Assembly (NCBI GenBank): GCA_014859375.1
Contig: JACUUH010000004.1
Location: forward strand, 1-64,000
Direction: 5' to 3'
Length of the DNA stretch: 64,000 nucleotides
DNA from: Gammaproteobacteria bacterium
GTDB taxonomy: Bacteria; Pseudomonadota; Gammaproteobacteria; Nitrosococcales; Methylophagaceae
Shown here: positions 28,649 through 36,693 of the stretch, in pieces
Layout: each line of letters opens with the position of its first letter
Numbering within the stretch: position 1 is the stretch's first letter
Made by a program: the position numbers and the translations under genes
The notes under the pieces: model-generated
What the model was told of the DNA's origin: nothing
The model's input: the letters and a program-made list of their open reading frames with translations, nothing else
The model's database searches: none

Positions 28649-29635
28649 TTTATTCATAACTTCTTTCGCCCACAAGTCATGGTGCTGTTCTGCCCAGGCT
28701 GTATCAACCTGACCAGTCACCATACCTTCTAATGCACCTTCAGTACCAATGGTAGCGATATAGATATGACCTAATGAAAATGCAATTAAACCTATTGCCG
28801 TCACCACATGAATCAGATGTGATAATTGGATAAGCTCTCGTTCTTGATTAAAGTTTGGAAAATCGAGCACTAAACCCGATAGACACAGAAATATACCTGC
28901 AAACACTAAACACCAGAAAAATAGTTTTTCACCGGCATTCAATTTTTCTGCTGAAGGATGACTATCACCAACCATGCCACCATATTGTTTGAACCACTCA
29001 AGATCAATGCGGTTAAATAAATTTAGGCTAGCCCAGTTCACAATCATAAGGATCAAACCAATCATAAATAACGGGCCTAAGATATTATGAAACCATTTGG
29101 CAAGATCGGCATAGGCTGCAAATCCATGATGTCCAAATAGCGGGATTAGCACAGCACGACCATATAATAAACTTAATCCTGTCACCGTTAATATAACAAA
29201 CAACCCCGCTGTTACCCAATGCAATCGGCGTTCATTTAATGTCCATCGTTCAATGGTCTTACCTGTTCTGGGATGAGTTAATTCAACTTTGCCTCGCCAG
29301 ACATAAAACACCGTTAACACTGCCAATGTGAAGATCAATAAGCCACTACCGATAAGTGCAACAGGGCCATTACGTAATTGTCGCCATGTTTCACCTGAAC
29401 CCTGAATGAGCTCATTGGTTTCACGGCCTTTTACCGCCGAATAGCCATTGGTGTTATCTCTGACTTGTCGCCAGTAATCAGCTCGAGGGTTAGTGTGTTG
29501 TGCCTGCTCATCTGCCGTCGCAAATCCGGTACTAATATAGCCAGTCATTGGTAACAAAAAAATTGCCAATAGCATTGCTATGCCAGTCCACACCATCATT
29601 TTTTTTCGTTTTGTAATTGAGCTGTTTGATGACAT
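28631..29635 (-). CDS. fdhC: Membrane-bound formate dehydrogenase, cytochrome b subunit
   Basis: This is the gamma subunit that passes electrons from the iron-sulfur subunit to the quinone pool. It has about five membrane helices: one near the N-terminus (MVWTGIAMLLAIFLLPMTG), one around residue 90, then three or four heme-binding helices. Candidate heme histidines lie in RLHWVTAGLFVILTVTG, WFHNILGPLFMIG and LSHLIHVVTAIG. The extra N-terminal helix plus the WRQVRDNTNGYSAVKGRE loop is the form found beside DUF3305/3306 operons. The ATG at 29635 (MSSNSSITKRKK) is preferred over the GTG at 29647. The gene ends in an 18-bp tandem duplication and a terminator. Confidence 0.92.
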   Translation of the reverse strand: MSSNSSITKRKKMMVWTGIAMLLAIFLLPMTGYISTGFATADEQAQHTNPRADYWRQVRDNTNGYSAVKGRETNELIQGSGETWRQLRNGPVALIGSGLLIFTLAVLTVFYVWRGKVELTHPRTGKTIERWTLNERRLHWVTAGLFVILTVTGLSLLYGRAVLIPLFGHHGFAAYADLAKWFHNILGPLFMIGLILMIVNWASLNLFNRIDLEWFKQYGGMVGDSHPSAEKLNAGEKLFFWCLVFAGIFLCLSGLVLDFPNFNQERELIQLSHLIHVVTAIGLIAFSLGHIYIATIGTEGALEGMVTGQVDTAWAEQHHDLWAKEVMNKEPDSH

Positions 29636-29646
29636 ATCTCTACCCA

Positions 29647-29826
29647 CTAACGATCAGTTTGGACCTGCTTAAAACGTTTAGCTAAAACCACTTCACGTTC
29701 TTGTGCTGTCAAAGCATGAATATCAACTTTGCCCTTATAAACACCAGGCTCATGGATTGTGACAGCAGCATCTTCATAACACGCACTCAACATCACTGTT
29801 GATACTAATAAAAAAATATATTTCAT
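29647..29826 (-). CDS. 59-residue putative lipoprotein of the formate dehydrogenase operon
   Basis: This gene is just below the ORF track's cutoff and was read from the sequence. It has a lipoprotein signal (MKYIFLLVSTVMLSAC) ending at Cys16, then a short polar mature part rich in charged residues (HEPGVYKGKVDIHALTAQEREVVLAKRFKQ). It sits between the iron-sulfur and cytochrome b subunits, with a 2-bp gap to the first, on the same strand. Position and signal support a real gene. Related small proteins are found with formate dehydrogenases of this operon type, but no function is known to me. Confidence 0.72.
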   Translation of the reverse strand: MKYIFLLVSTVMLSACYEDAAVTIHEPGVYKGKVDIHALTAQEREVVLAKRFKQVQTDR

Positions 29827-29828
29827 GA

Positions 29829-30413
29829 TTAATCTTTATATGCTGTATTCCAGCCCCAGACTTCAGGGCGACCTTCTCGACGCACAACGCGGTTGCGGAA
29901 TAAATCCGACACCACATCACCATCACCAGCTAACAGTGCTTTGGTAGAGCACATTTCAGCACATAATGGCAATTTACCTTCAGCTAGGCGATTACGACCA
30001 TATTTTTCCAATTCTTCTGCAGAATTGTCTGGTTCAGGACCACCAGCACAGAAGGTACATTTATCCATTTTGCCACGTGAACCAAATGCACCTTGTTGTG
30101 GATATTGTGGCGCGCCAAATGGACAGGCATAAAAACAATAACCACAGCCAATGCACATATCTTTATCGTGCAATACCACGCCATCTTCGGTTGTGTAAAA
30201 ACAATCAACTGGACACACCGCCTGACACGGTGCATCACTACAATGCATACAGGCAACGGAAATGGATTTCTCACCGGGCACACCATCATCTAATGTCACA
30301 ACCCGACGACGGTTTACACCCCACGGTACTTCATGTTCGTTCTTACAGGCGGTGACACAGGCATTACATTCAATACAACGTTCGGCATCGCACAAAAACT
30401 TCATTCTAGCCAT
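29829..30413 (-). CDS. fdhB: Membrane-bound formate dehydrogenase, iron-sulfur subunit
   Basis: The 194-residue electron-transfer subunit has four [4Fe-4S] motifs: CIECNACVTAC (about residues 13-23), CMHCSDAPCQAVC, CIGCGYCFYAC, and a split one ending CTFC and CAEMC. Unlike E. coli FdnH (about 294 residues) it has no C-terminal membrane helix, so it must dock on the cytochrome b subunit by protein contacts alone. It has no signal of its own and probably rides through the Tat system with the catalytic subunit. It lies 12 bp after that gene. Confidence 0.93.
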   Translation of the reverse strand: MARMKFLCDAERCIECNACVTACKNEHEVPWGVNRRRVVTLDDGVPGEKSISVACMHCSDAPCQAVCPVDCFYTTEDGVVLHDKDMCIGCGYCFYACPFGAPQYPQQGAFGSRGKMDKCTFCAGGPEPDNSAEELEKYGRNRLAEGKLPLCAEMCSTKALLAGDGDVVSDLFRNRVVRREGRPEVWGWNTAYKD

Positions 30414-30425
30414 TGTTCTAATCCC

Positions 30426-33296
30426 CTATGCGGCACGAATTCGGCAAAGCGACACTTTGGTCTCTTGCATCTGAGTTACGGAATCATATCCATAGGTAAA
30501 TACTGTATTACATGATTCACCTAAGACATGCGGTACGGTACCTTCTGGATAATTGTCGGTTAAGTCTTTACCTTGATAATGTCCACCAAAATGGAATGGC
30601 ATAAACACAACTCCGCGACCAACGCGAGGTGTTACGAAGGCCATGACTTTAATTGATCCACCTTCAGGTCCATCTACCCACACTTGTTCGCCATGTTTTA
30701 CACCGGCATCATTGGCGTCAGCTGGATTAATTTCAACAAACATATCTTGTTGTAATTCTGCCAACCATGGATTTGAGCGTGTTTCTTCACCACCACCTTC
30801 ATATTCGACTAGACGACCACTGGTCATTACTAATGGAAACTCTTTAGTGTGGTCGATTGCTTGAATCGAACCATACTGTGTTGGCAGGCGATAAAAACTC
30901 TTACGATCTTCATAAGTTGGATATTGTTCAACCAAATCACGACGGTTGGTATACAAAGCCTCACGATGAATTGGCACAGGATCAGGAAACTGCCACACGA
31001 TGGCACGTGCTTTGGCATTACCAAATGGCGCACAACCATGTTTAATAGCAACACGTTGAATACCACCTGATAAATCTGTTTTCCAATTTTTACCTTCGGC
31101 TGCCACTTTTTCATCGGCAGTTAAATCATCCCACCAGCCTAGTTTCTTCAACATATCTGCTGTGAATTCTGGATAACCATCTTCAATTTCTGAACCAGCA
31201 GAAAATGAACCTTCAGCCAATAAATTATTGCCTTCATGTTCGACACCAAAGCGAGCACGGAAGGTTAAACCTCCTTCAGCAACCGGTTTACTGGTGTCAT
31301 ATAACAATGGTGTACCCGGATGTTTCATCTCAGCAGTACCCCAGCAAGGCCATGGCAAACCATAATATTCACCATCACATGGACCACCCTCTGCTTTTAA
31401 TGTGGTCTTATTGAATGTATGCAAGTTTTCTGATTGCAACTTCATACGCTCAGGTGTTTGTCCGGTATAGCCAATCGTCCACATACCTTTGTTAAATTCG
31501 CGGGTAATGTCTTCGATTAATGGCTCCTCACCATTAACCTGAATATGTTTAAACAGTTGGTCTGCAAAACCTAATTTGGTCGCAAATTTATGCATAATCA
31601 CATGATCTGGCTTCGACTCAAACAAAGGCTCAATAATTTTATGGCGCCATTGCATTGAACGATTTGAAGAACTTAATGAACCATAGGTTTCAAACTGTGT
31701 TGATGCCGGCAACAAATAAAGATTATCCTGGCGATCACTCATTACGGCCGAGACAGATGGGTAGGGATCGACTACGACCATAAGATCAAGTTTCTCCATC
31801 GCCTCTTTCATTGCAGGCCCACGCGTCTGACTGTTTGGAGCATGCCCCCATAACACCATCGCTCGAATATTATCATTTTGGTCAATGTTTTCTTTATCTT
31901 CCAAAACACCATCGATCCAACGCGAAACAGGAATACCGTTGCTATACATCGGACTCTGTTTTTTACCGCCTTCGGCATCATATTCGGCCTGATCAAAACG
32001 ATTTTTTATCCACTCGTAGTCAATATCCCATACTTTTGCCCAATGCTTCCAAGCACCTTCAGACAAGCCGTAATAACCCGGCAATGAATGCGATAACACA
32101 CCTAAATCGGTTGCACCTTGAACATTGTCATGACCACGGAAAATATTAGTACCGCCACCAGATACCCCCATATTGCCAAGGGCTAACTGGAAGATACAAT
32201 AGGCACGAGTATTGTTATTACCAATAGTATGTTGCGTCCCCCCCATACACCAAACAAGCGTACCCGGACGATGTTCAGCCATGGTTTGTGCCGCTTTCAG
32301 TACATCAGCTTCTTTGGCACCAGAGACCCGTTCAACTTCAGCAGGTGTCCATTTAGCCACCTCTTTACGGATTTCATCCATACCGTAAACACGCTGATTA
32401 ATGAACTCTTTGTCTTCCCACCCATTTTGGAAAATATGCCATAACATACCCCAAACAAAGGGTACGTCAGTACCTGGACGGATAGACACATAATGATCAG
32501 CATGGGCTGCTGTACGGGTGAATCGTGGATCAACGACAATGATCGGCGCGCCTTTTTCTTTTGCTCTGAAAATATGTTGTAAGGAAACAGGATGCGCTTC
32601 TGCTGGGTTGGCACCAATGATAAACACGGCTTTCGAATTATGAATATCATTGTATGAGTTAGTCATGGCACCATAGCCCCATGTATTCGCAACCCCAGCA
32701 ACTGTCGTCGAGTGACAAATACGCGCTTGGTGATCGACGTTATTTGTACCCCATAGTGATGCAAACTTACGGAACAGATAGGCTTGCTCGTTGCTATGCT
32801 TCGCCGAACCTAGCCAATAAACAGAGTCTGGACCTGATTGCTCGCGAATCGCCAACATTTGGTCACCGATTTCGTTAATAGCTTGATCCCACGAAATACG
32901 TTGCCATTTTCCCGCAACTTTTTTCATTGGATATTTTAGCCGTTTGTCACCATGACCATGTTCACGCAACGATGCACCTTTAGCACAATGAGAACCGAGG
33001 TTAAATGGGTGCTCAAAACTAGGTTCTTGGCCAATCCAAACCCCATTTTGCACTTCAGCAACCACACCACAACCTACACTACAGTGACTACAAACGCTGC
33101 GTACTTTCTTGATTTCGCCTTCATCATAAGCATGGCGTTTACCTTCTGCTGCGTCTGCTTTTTGAATCATTGCTGTTGGTAATAAACTCATAAAAGCAGC
33201 GCCACCAGCAGCAATACCCGATCCCTTTAAGAAGTTACGTCGATTAAGTCCTGAGTTTTTAGTACTGGCAACGGAATCACGTTTAGTCAATTTCAT
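30426..33296 (-). CDS. fdhA: Tat-exported formate dehydrogenase, catalytic subunit (FDH3-like)
   Basis: The 956-residue molybdopterin oxidoreductase begins with a twin-arginine signal (SGLNRRNFLKGSGIAAGG; Arg19-Arg20) and so acts in the periplasm. One [4Fe-4S] cluster is bound by CSHCSVGC (Cys69, 72, 76) and Cys104. The active-site ligand is Cys194 followed by His195 (ARICHSTT), so it is a cysteine rather than selenocysteine enzyme, read as one uninterrupted frame. It oxidises formate and hands electrons through the iron-sulfur and cytochrome b subunits to quinone. Operon content matches the Shewanella-type respiratory formate dehydrogenases. Confidence 0.94.
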   Translation of the reverse strand: MKLTKRDSVASTKNSGLNRRNFLKGSGIAAGGAAFMSLLPTAMIQKADAAEGKRHAYDEGEIKKVRSVCSHCSVGCGVVAEVQNGVWIGQEPSFEHPFNLGSHCAKGASLREHGHGDKRLKYPMKKVAGKWQRISWDQAINEIGDQMLAIREQSGPDSVYWLGSAKHSNEQAYLFRKFASLWGTNNVDHQARICHSTTVAGVANTWGYGAMTNSYNDIHNSKAVFIIGANPAEAHPVSLQHIFRAKEKGAPIIVVDPRFTRTAAHADHYVSIRPGTDVPFVWGMLWHIFQNGWEDKEFINQRVYGMDEIRKEVAKWTPAEVERVSGAKEADVLKAAQTMAEHRPGTLVWCMGGTQHTIGNNNTRAYCIFQLALGNMGVSGGGTNIFRGHDNVQGATDLGVLSHSLPGYYGLSEGAWKHWAKVWDIDYEWIKNRFDQAEYDAEGGKKQSPMYSNGIPVSRWIDGVLEDKENIDQNDNIRAMVLWGHAPNSQTRGPAMKEAMEKLDLMVVVDPYPSVSAVMSDRQDNLYLLPASTQFETYGSLSSSNRSMQWRHKIIEPLFESKPDHVIMHKFATKLGFADQLFKHIQVNGEEPLIEDITREFNKGMWTIGYTGQTPERMKLQSENLHTFNKTTLKAEGGPCDGEYYGLPWPCWGTAEMKHPGTPLLYDTSKPVAEGGLTFRARFGVEHEGNNLLAEGSFSAGSEIEDGYPEFTADMLKKLGWWDDLTADEKVAAEGKNWKTDLSGGIQRVAIKHGCAPFGNAKARAIVWQFPDPVPIHREALYTNRRDLVEQYPTYEDRKSFYRLPTQYGSIQAIDHTKEFPLVMTSGRLVEYEGGGEETRSNPWLAELQQDMFVEINPADANDAGVKHGEQVWVDGPEGGSIKVMAFVTPRVGRGVVFMPFHFGGHYQGKDLTDNYPEGTVPHVLGESCNTVFTYGYDSVTQMQETKVSLCRIRAA

Positions 33297-33311
33297 TTTT
33301 ATATTCTCAGC

Positions 33312-33527
33312 TTAAAAGTCGGCAAGTTGATAATAGGTATCAACATGCTCTGTCCGTTGGTAACCCTTGGTCGAAGGTACGGCAGCTTTGCCATTATTTT
33401 CGGACACATCAATAACGTTAGCTTTAGCTATCGTAGAACTGGCAGCAACTAACGTTACCGAGCTAGCCACTGTTGATGTCACTTTCCGAAGAAATTGTCT
33501 TCTATTTATGGTGTGCTGATCAGTCAT
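33312..33527 (-). CDS. Small Tat-signal protein of formate dehydrogenase operons
   Basis: The track's longer start at 33638 adds a region with no coding look. The ATG at 33527 has a perfect GGGAGGA ribosome binding site and opens with a twin-arginine signal, INRRQFLRKVTSTVASSVTLVAAS. The mature protein is only about 40 residues (DVSENNGKAAVPSTKGYQRTEHVDTYYQLADF). It belongs to the formate dehydrogenase region TAT target family, which always sits next to the catalytic subunit; the role is unknown. The upstream 116 bp to the TorD-like gene probably hold an internal control region. Confidence 0.9.
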   Translation of the reverse strand: MTDQHTINRRQFLRKVTSTVASSVTLVAASSTIAKANVIDVSENNGKAAVPSTKGYQRTEHVDTYYQLADF

Positions 33528-33643
33528 AATTCCTCCCGTCCATTCGGGGTATAAATCCCCTTTAAATGGTGCGTAAATAGCTGTTTTATTTTGTAAAAAT
33601 AATATGTAGAGTATCGCGCACAATGCACTTGTAAGCAAGTAGC

Positions 33644-34213
33644 TTAGGTCATTAGGCTTTGTTCTAATTGCATAAATGTTTCACCTAAGTGTCCAACTGA
33701 GCGATAAAAAATTGCATTTTCTGCCTGTACCATATCAGCAAAGAATTTTTCTGCCCATGGGGCTAAATGGCGCTGAAAAAATTGCTGTGCGCTCACGACA
33801 GGTGTGCCTTCAGCCATTAAGATAAGGCGCATCACATCACATTGTGCTGCAATATGATCTTCAGGTTCACTCACCTCTTGTTGCCTTTCTAAACCTAGTT
33901 TAGCCAAGTCAGAACGTAATAATGCCAGGGGTTCTTCCATTAAGAATCCAGTTTGGTAATAACAACCATAAGGGATGAGTTCGCCATGAGTCACGCCTAT
34001 AAACAATGCTTGAAACTCATCTGAAATTGATTCTGGTTCAACTTGCTCGACTGCCTCACGCAACTGCAACCATTGTTTCCCCATTGGACTGTCCGGCTCT
34101 ACTATCTCCAAAGCAGCTAACTGTTCTAATACTATTTTCTGTGGCGCGGCATTTAATAATGTTGCCAATAAAGCATAGGTTTGCGCTCGCCAAAGTGTAT
34201 TTTCATCTGCCAT
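33644..34213 (-). CDS. TorD/DmsD family chaperone for formate dehydrogenase
   Basis: The 189-residue all-helical protein has the TorD family landmarks: an N-terminal WRAQTYALLATLL, YQTGFLMEEPLALLRSDLAKLGLE, and PEDHIAAQCDVMRLIL near residue 118. TorD-like chaperones bind the Tat signal and assist cofactor insertion before export. Placed in the operon of a Tat-exported formate dehydrogenase, this one probably serves that enzyme. Its stop lies 6 bp before the upstream limit of the Tat-protein ORF, and its start abuts the stop of the iron-sulfur protein gene. Confidence 0.88.
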   Translation of the reverse strand: MADENTLWRAQTYALLATLLNAAPQKIVLEQLAALEIVEPDSPMGKQWLQLREAVEQVEPESISDEFQALFIGVTHGELIPYGCYYQTGFLMEEPLALLRSDLAKLGLERQQEVSEPEDHIAAQCDVMRLILMAEGTPVVSAQQFFQRHLAPWAEKFFADMVQAENAIFYRSVGHLGETFMQLEQSLMT

Positions 34214-35733
34214 TACATTGGTCCCTGAGCATCTTTAAACATCGCTTTCACTCTGCAATCCTCACACATTTTTAATCGTTGTAATGCTGCTCCCTGAAAC
34301 ATGGCATGACCTTTGAGTTTTTCAGTCATGGTAGTGATCATTTTCTGAGTTGCAAACGGTTTATTACATGCTATGCAATGAAATATCGGTTCCTCGTATA
34401 AAAGTCGAACCTTGCGCGCTTGCTCACGATCAAAGAGATAGCGTGGGTTCAAGGTGATGGCATTTTCAGGACAGGCATTGCTACACATGCCACATTGCAC
34501 ACATAAGTCTTCAATAAAATTAAGCTGAGGTTTATCAATACCATCTAACACGGCACCTACTGGGCAAACGGATACACATGACAGACATAACGTGCAGGCG
34601 TGTTTATCAATCTCAATCTCACCAAACGCAGCGCCGTCATTTAATGGCAACAGTTCTATCGGTTTTGGAGCCTGTTTGTGGAGGTGATCTAATGCGATAG
34701 TGATCATGCGACGTTTATCATCAACACCAGCAAATTGTGCTCGTTCAGCAATAACTATCGTTTCTGATTGGCTTAGTTGTTGTGTTAATTGCTCAACGTT
34801 ATTGCCGCTAAACCAGCTTATTGATTGATCAAAACCAATACCTGTCAACATCTCATTTGTTTTTGATATTTCATTTTGAAGTTCAAGCCAATCATGATCG
34901 TTGTGGCTACCCGCATCCCAAACAATAATATGACCAACACCGTAGGCTAATGCACTCAGCCAAAAAGGCATGCCTAGAGCACCAATTTCTTCAATAGAAA
35001 ATGCGATTGTTGTTTGACTCAAACTATCAGCCATAGTCTCTATCATCATTTGACCATGATTTTCATCATGAATCAGCAAGATTGGTGGCACTGTTTCAAG
35101 TTCAAAATACGCCTTTAGCATAACTCTTAGACGATTAAGGCTGACATCCAGTGCTGGTAAGGCATAAGTCATTGCACCTGACGGACAAACAGCAGTACAA
35201 CTTCCACAACCTTGGCATAACGACGGATTGACTGTGACCGTATCTCCTGAACTACTAATTGCCTCGGCAGGACATGCGTCTATACAGTGTTGACAGCCTT
35301 TTACCTGACGACGAGAGTGTGCACAAATTGACGGTTTATATTGAAAGTAACGAGGTTTATCAAATATGCCGATAAGATCCGGTAATTGCTGTAACGCCTC
35401 GGCTAATGTTTGTTGATTATCTTGTGGCGCAAAATACCCCAACGGCAAAACCTTAATTGAGATGGTAGGTTCTGGCATTAAATCCAGGATCAGATCAAAC
35501 GCCAAAGTCTGTGATTTAAGTTCAACCGTAAAGTTACCCAACCAACCAGTAATGCTATCTGGCTGGTCTAGTGATGACGTGATTTGTAAACCATCAAGGT
35601 GAGGTGTTACTGCGTCAATTTGTGCCTGGCTGCCAACAATCAACAGTCTGCCACTTGAACTAAATTCAACTAAATCAATTGGCATGATATCGATCACAGC
35701 TAATTGTTGTATTGAGTTATGCACTCTTGTCAT
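34213..35733 (-). CDS. Multi-cluster 4Fe-4S protein, formate dehydrogenase accessory
   Basis: The 506-residue protein has two pairs of [4Fe-4S] motifs. The first pair is CQHCIDACPAEAI and CQGCGSCTAVCPSGAM around residues 145-190. The second is CTLCLSCVSVCPVGAV and CVQCGMCSNACPENAI around residues 380-425. A C-terminal CIACN...CEDC pair resembles a metal-binding finger. It has no signal or membrane helix. This gene is conserved in DUF3305/DUF3306 formate dehydrogenase operons; an electron-transfer or cofactor-assembly role is inference. It overlaps DUF3306 by 17 bases. Confidence 0.85.
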   Translation of the reverse strand: MTRVHNSIQQLAVIDIMPIDLVEFSSSGRLLIVGSQAQIDAVTPHLDGLQITSSLDQPDSITGWLGNFTVELKSQTLAFDLILDLMPEPTISIKVLPLGYFAPQDNQQTLAEALQQLPDLIGIFDKPRYFQYKPSICAHSRRQVKGCQHCIDACPAEAISSSGDTVTVNPSLCQGCGSCTAVCPSGAMTYALPALDVSLNRLRVMLKAYFELETVPPILLIHDENHGQMMIETMADSLSQTTIAFSIEEIGALGMPFWLSALAYGVGHIIVWDAGSHNDHDWLELQNEISKTNEMLTGIGFDQSISWFSGNNVEQLTQQLSQSETIVIAERAQFAGVDDKRRMITIALDHLHKQAPKPIELLPLNDGAAFGEIEIDKHACTLCLSCVSVCPVGAVLDGIDKPQLNFIEDLCVQCGMCSNACPENAITLNPRYLFDREQARKVRLLYEEPIFHCIACNKPFATQKMITTMTEKLKGHAMFQGAALQRLKMCEDCRVKAMFKDAQGPM

Positions 35734-36202
35734 CCTCGTTGTTATCTGTTGGTAGCGCTGTATTTTCTACTTGTGCTGGCACGCTTGGACTGTTGTCTAT
35801 TTTGGCTGAATATTCTGATCCCAGTTCGTTTTTTTGTTGGGCTAGTTTAATCATGTGTTTCATTTGTGATGTCACAATATCACCCAATTTCCACTGTTGT
35901 GTATAGTCATGATCATAATCATTAAGACCATCACGTTGATTGAATTCAGCGGTATGAAATAAATCACGTAACGCTGCTATTTTCAGTTTGGGATCAGCAT
36001 CTTTTTGTTGCCAGATCGGTAACGCTTCATCAGTTACCGACGGTATAGCTTCTTCCGATTGAGATAAATCTTTATCATCAAAATCGTCTGGCAATTCCGA
36101 TGCGACACTAGGTTCGGGTTCGGGTTCAGTTTTAGCGTCATCATCTAATTTACGTCGTGACCAACGTGATATAAATCCTTCATTGTCCTCAGATTTTGTC
36201 AT
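35717..36202 (-). CDS. DUF3306 family protein, formate dehydrogenase accessory
   Basis: The 161-residue soluble protein begins FISRWSRRKL, the conserved start of DUF3306, then an acidic, low-complexity region (EPEPEPSVASELPDDFDDKDLSQSEE), then LRDLFHTAEFNQRDGLNDYDHDYTQQWKLGDIVTSQMKHMI. The function is unknown. It is found with DUF3305 in operons of Tat-exported formate dehydrogenase. It overlaps DUF3305 by 4 bases and the iron-sulfur protein by 17 bases, so the three are probably co-translated. Confidence 0.87.
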   Translation of the reverse strand: MTKSEDNEGFISRWSRRKLDDDAKTEPEPEPSVASELPDDFDDKDLSQSEEAIPSVTDEALPIWQQKDADPKLKIAALRDLFHTAEFNQRDGLNDYDHDYTQQWKLGDIVTSQMKHMIKLAQQKNELGSEYSAKIDNSPSVPAQVENTALPTDNNEDDKSA

Positions 36203-36672
36203 CGACTTTCACTACCATCATGCCATTTTTTGCGCTGACGTTTTTTAGGTTTCTCTGGTCGATAATGTGTCAAAACAAAGGCTTCTAACCATGATATTAA
36301 CGCTGCGGGTAAGGCACTATAAAATACCTGTGCACCGGTTTCCATGTAGGATGCAGCCTCATCAAAATCAACCGTCACTAACAACGGTGACGGTGTATTG
36401 CTATCATCCTGTTGACTGATCAAATACAGTTGAGGGTTTGCAGACACCAGATTTTGATAATAAGCATCACAATGCAATACATGCAATTGAAGTTCTAGAT
36501 TCGGCCAGAAATGCAACTTACCTGTTGACTCAAGTTGGCTTAATTGTGTTTGTGATAACCCAGGAATGACGCCAGCTAATGTCCAAACGCTATCAGCCCA
36601 AGGGTGACTACTCTCCTGTTGCAACATAACTGCTGAAATGGTTTTTTTATCTATTATATTTTGTTGCATCAT
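36199..36672 (-). CDS. DUF3305 family protein, formate dehydrogenase accessory
   Basis: The 157-residue protein has the DUF3305 pattern: an early SAVMLQQESSHPWADSVWTLAGVIPG, then LELQLHVLHCDAYYQNLVSANPQLYLISQ, and a basic C-terminus (RPEKPKKRQRKKWHDGSE). Function is unknown. It is the first gene of the eight- to nine-gene membrane formate dehydrogenase unit. The 21-bp gap to parC upstream leaves little room for a promoter, so transcription may enter from inside parC or from parE-parC. Confidence 0.87.
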   Translation of the reverse strand: MMQQNIIDKKTISAVMLQQESSHPWADSVWTLAGVIPGLSQTQLSQLESTGKLHFWPNLELQLHVLHCDAYYQNLVSANPQLYLISQQDDSNTPSPLLVTVDFDEAASYMETGAQVFYSALPAALISWLEAFVLTHYRPEKPKKRQRKKWHDGSESR

Positions 36673-36693
36673 CGAATTATTATACTGCTGTAA

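Noticed and set aside
30426-33296. Selenocysteine in the Tat formate dehydrogenase
   Set aside because: The active site reads ARICHSTT with an ordinary Cys codon and there is no in-frame TGA.
33528-33638. N-terminal 37 residues of the Tat-signal protein as in the ORF track
   Set aside because: A perfect ribosome binding site precedes the later ATG, and a Tat signal should sit near the N-terminus.
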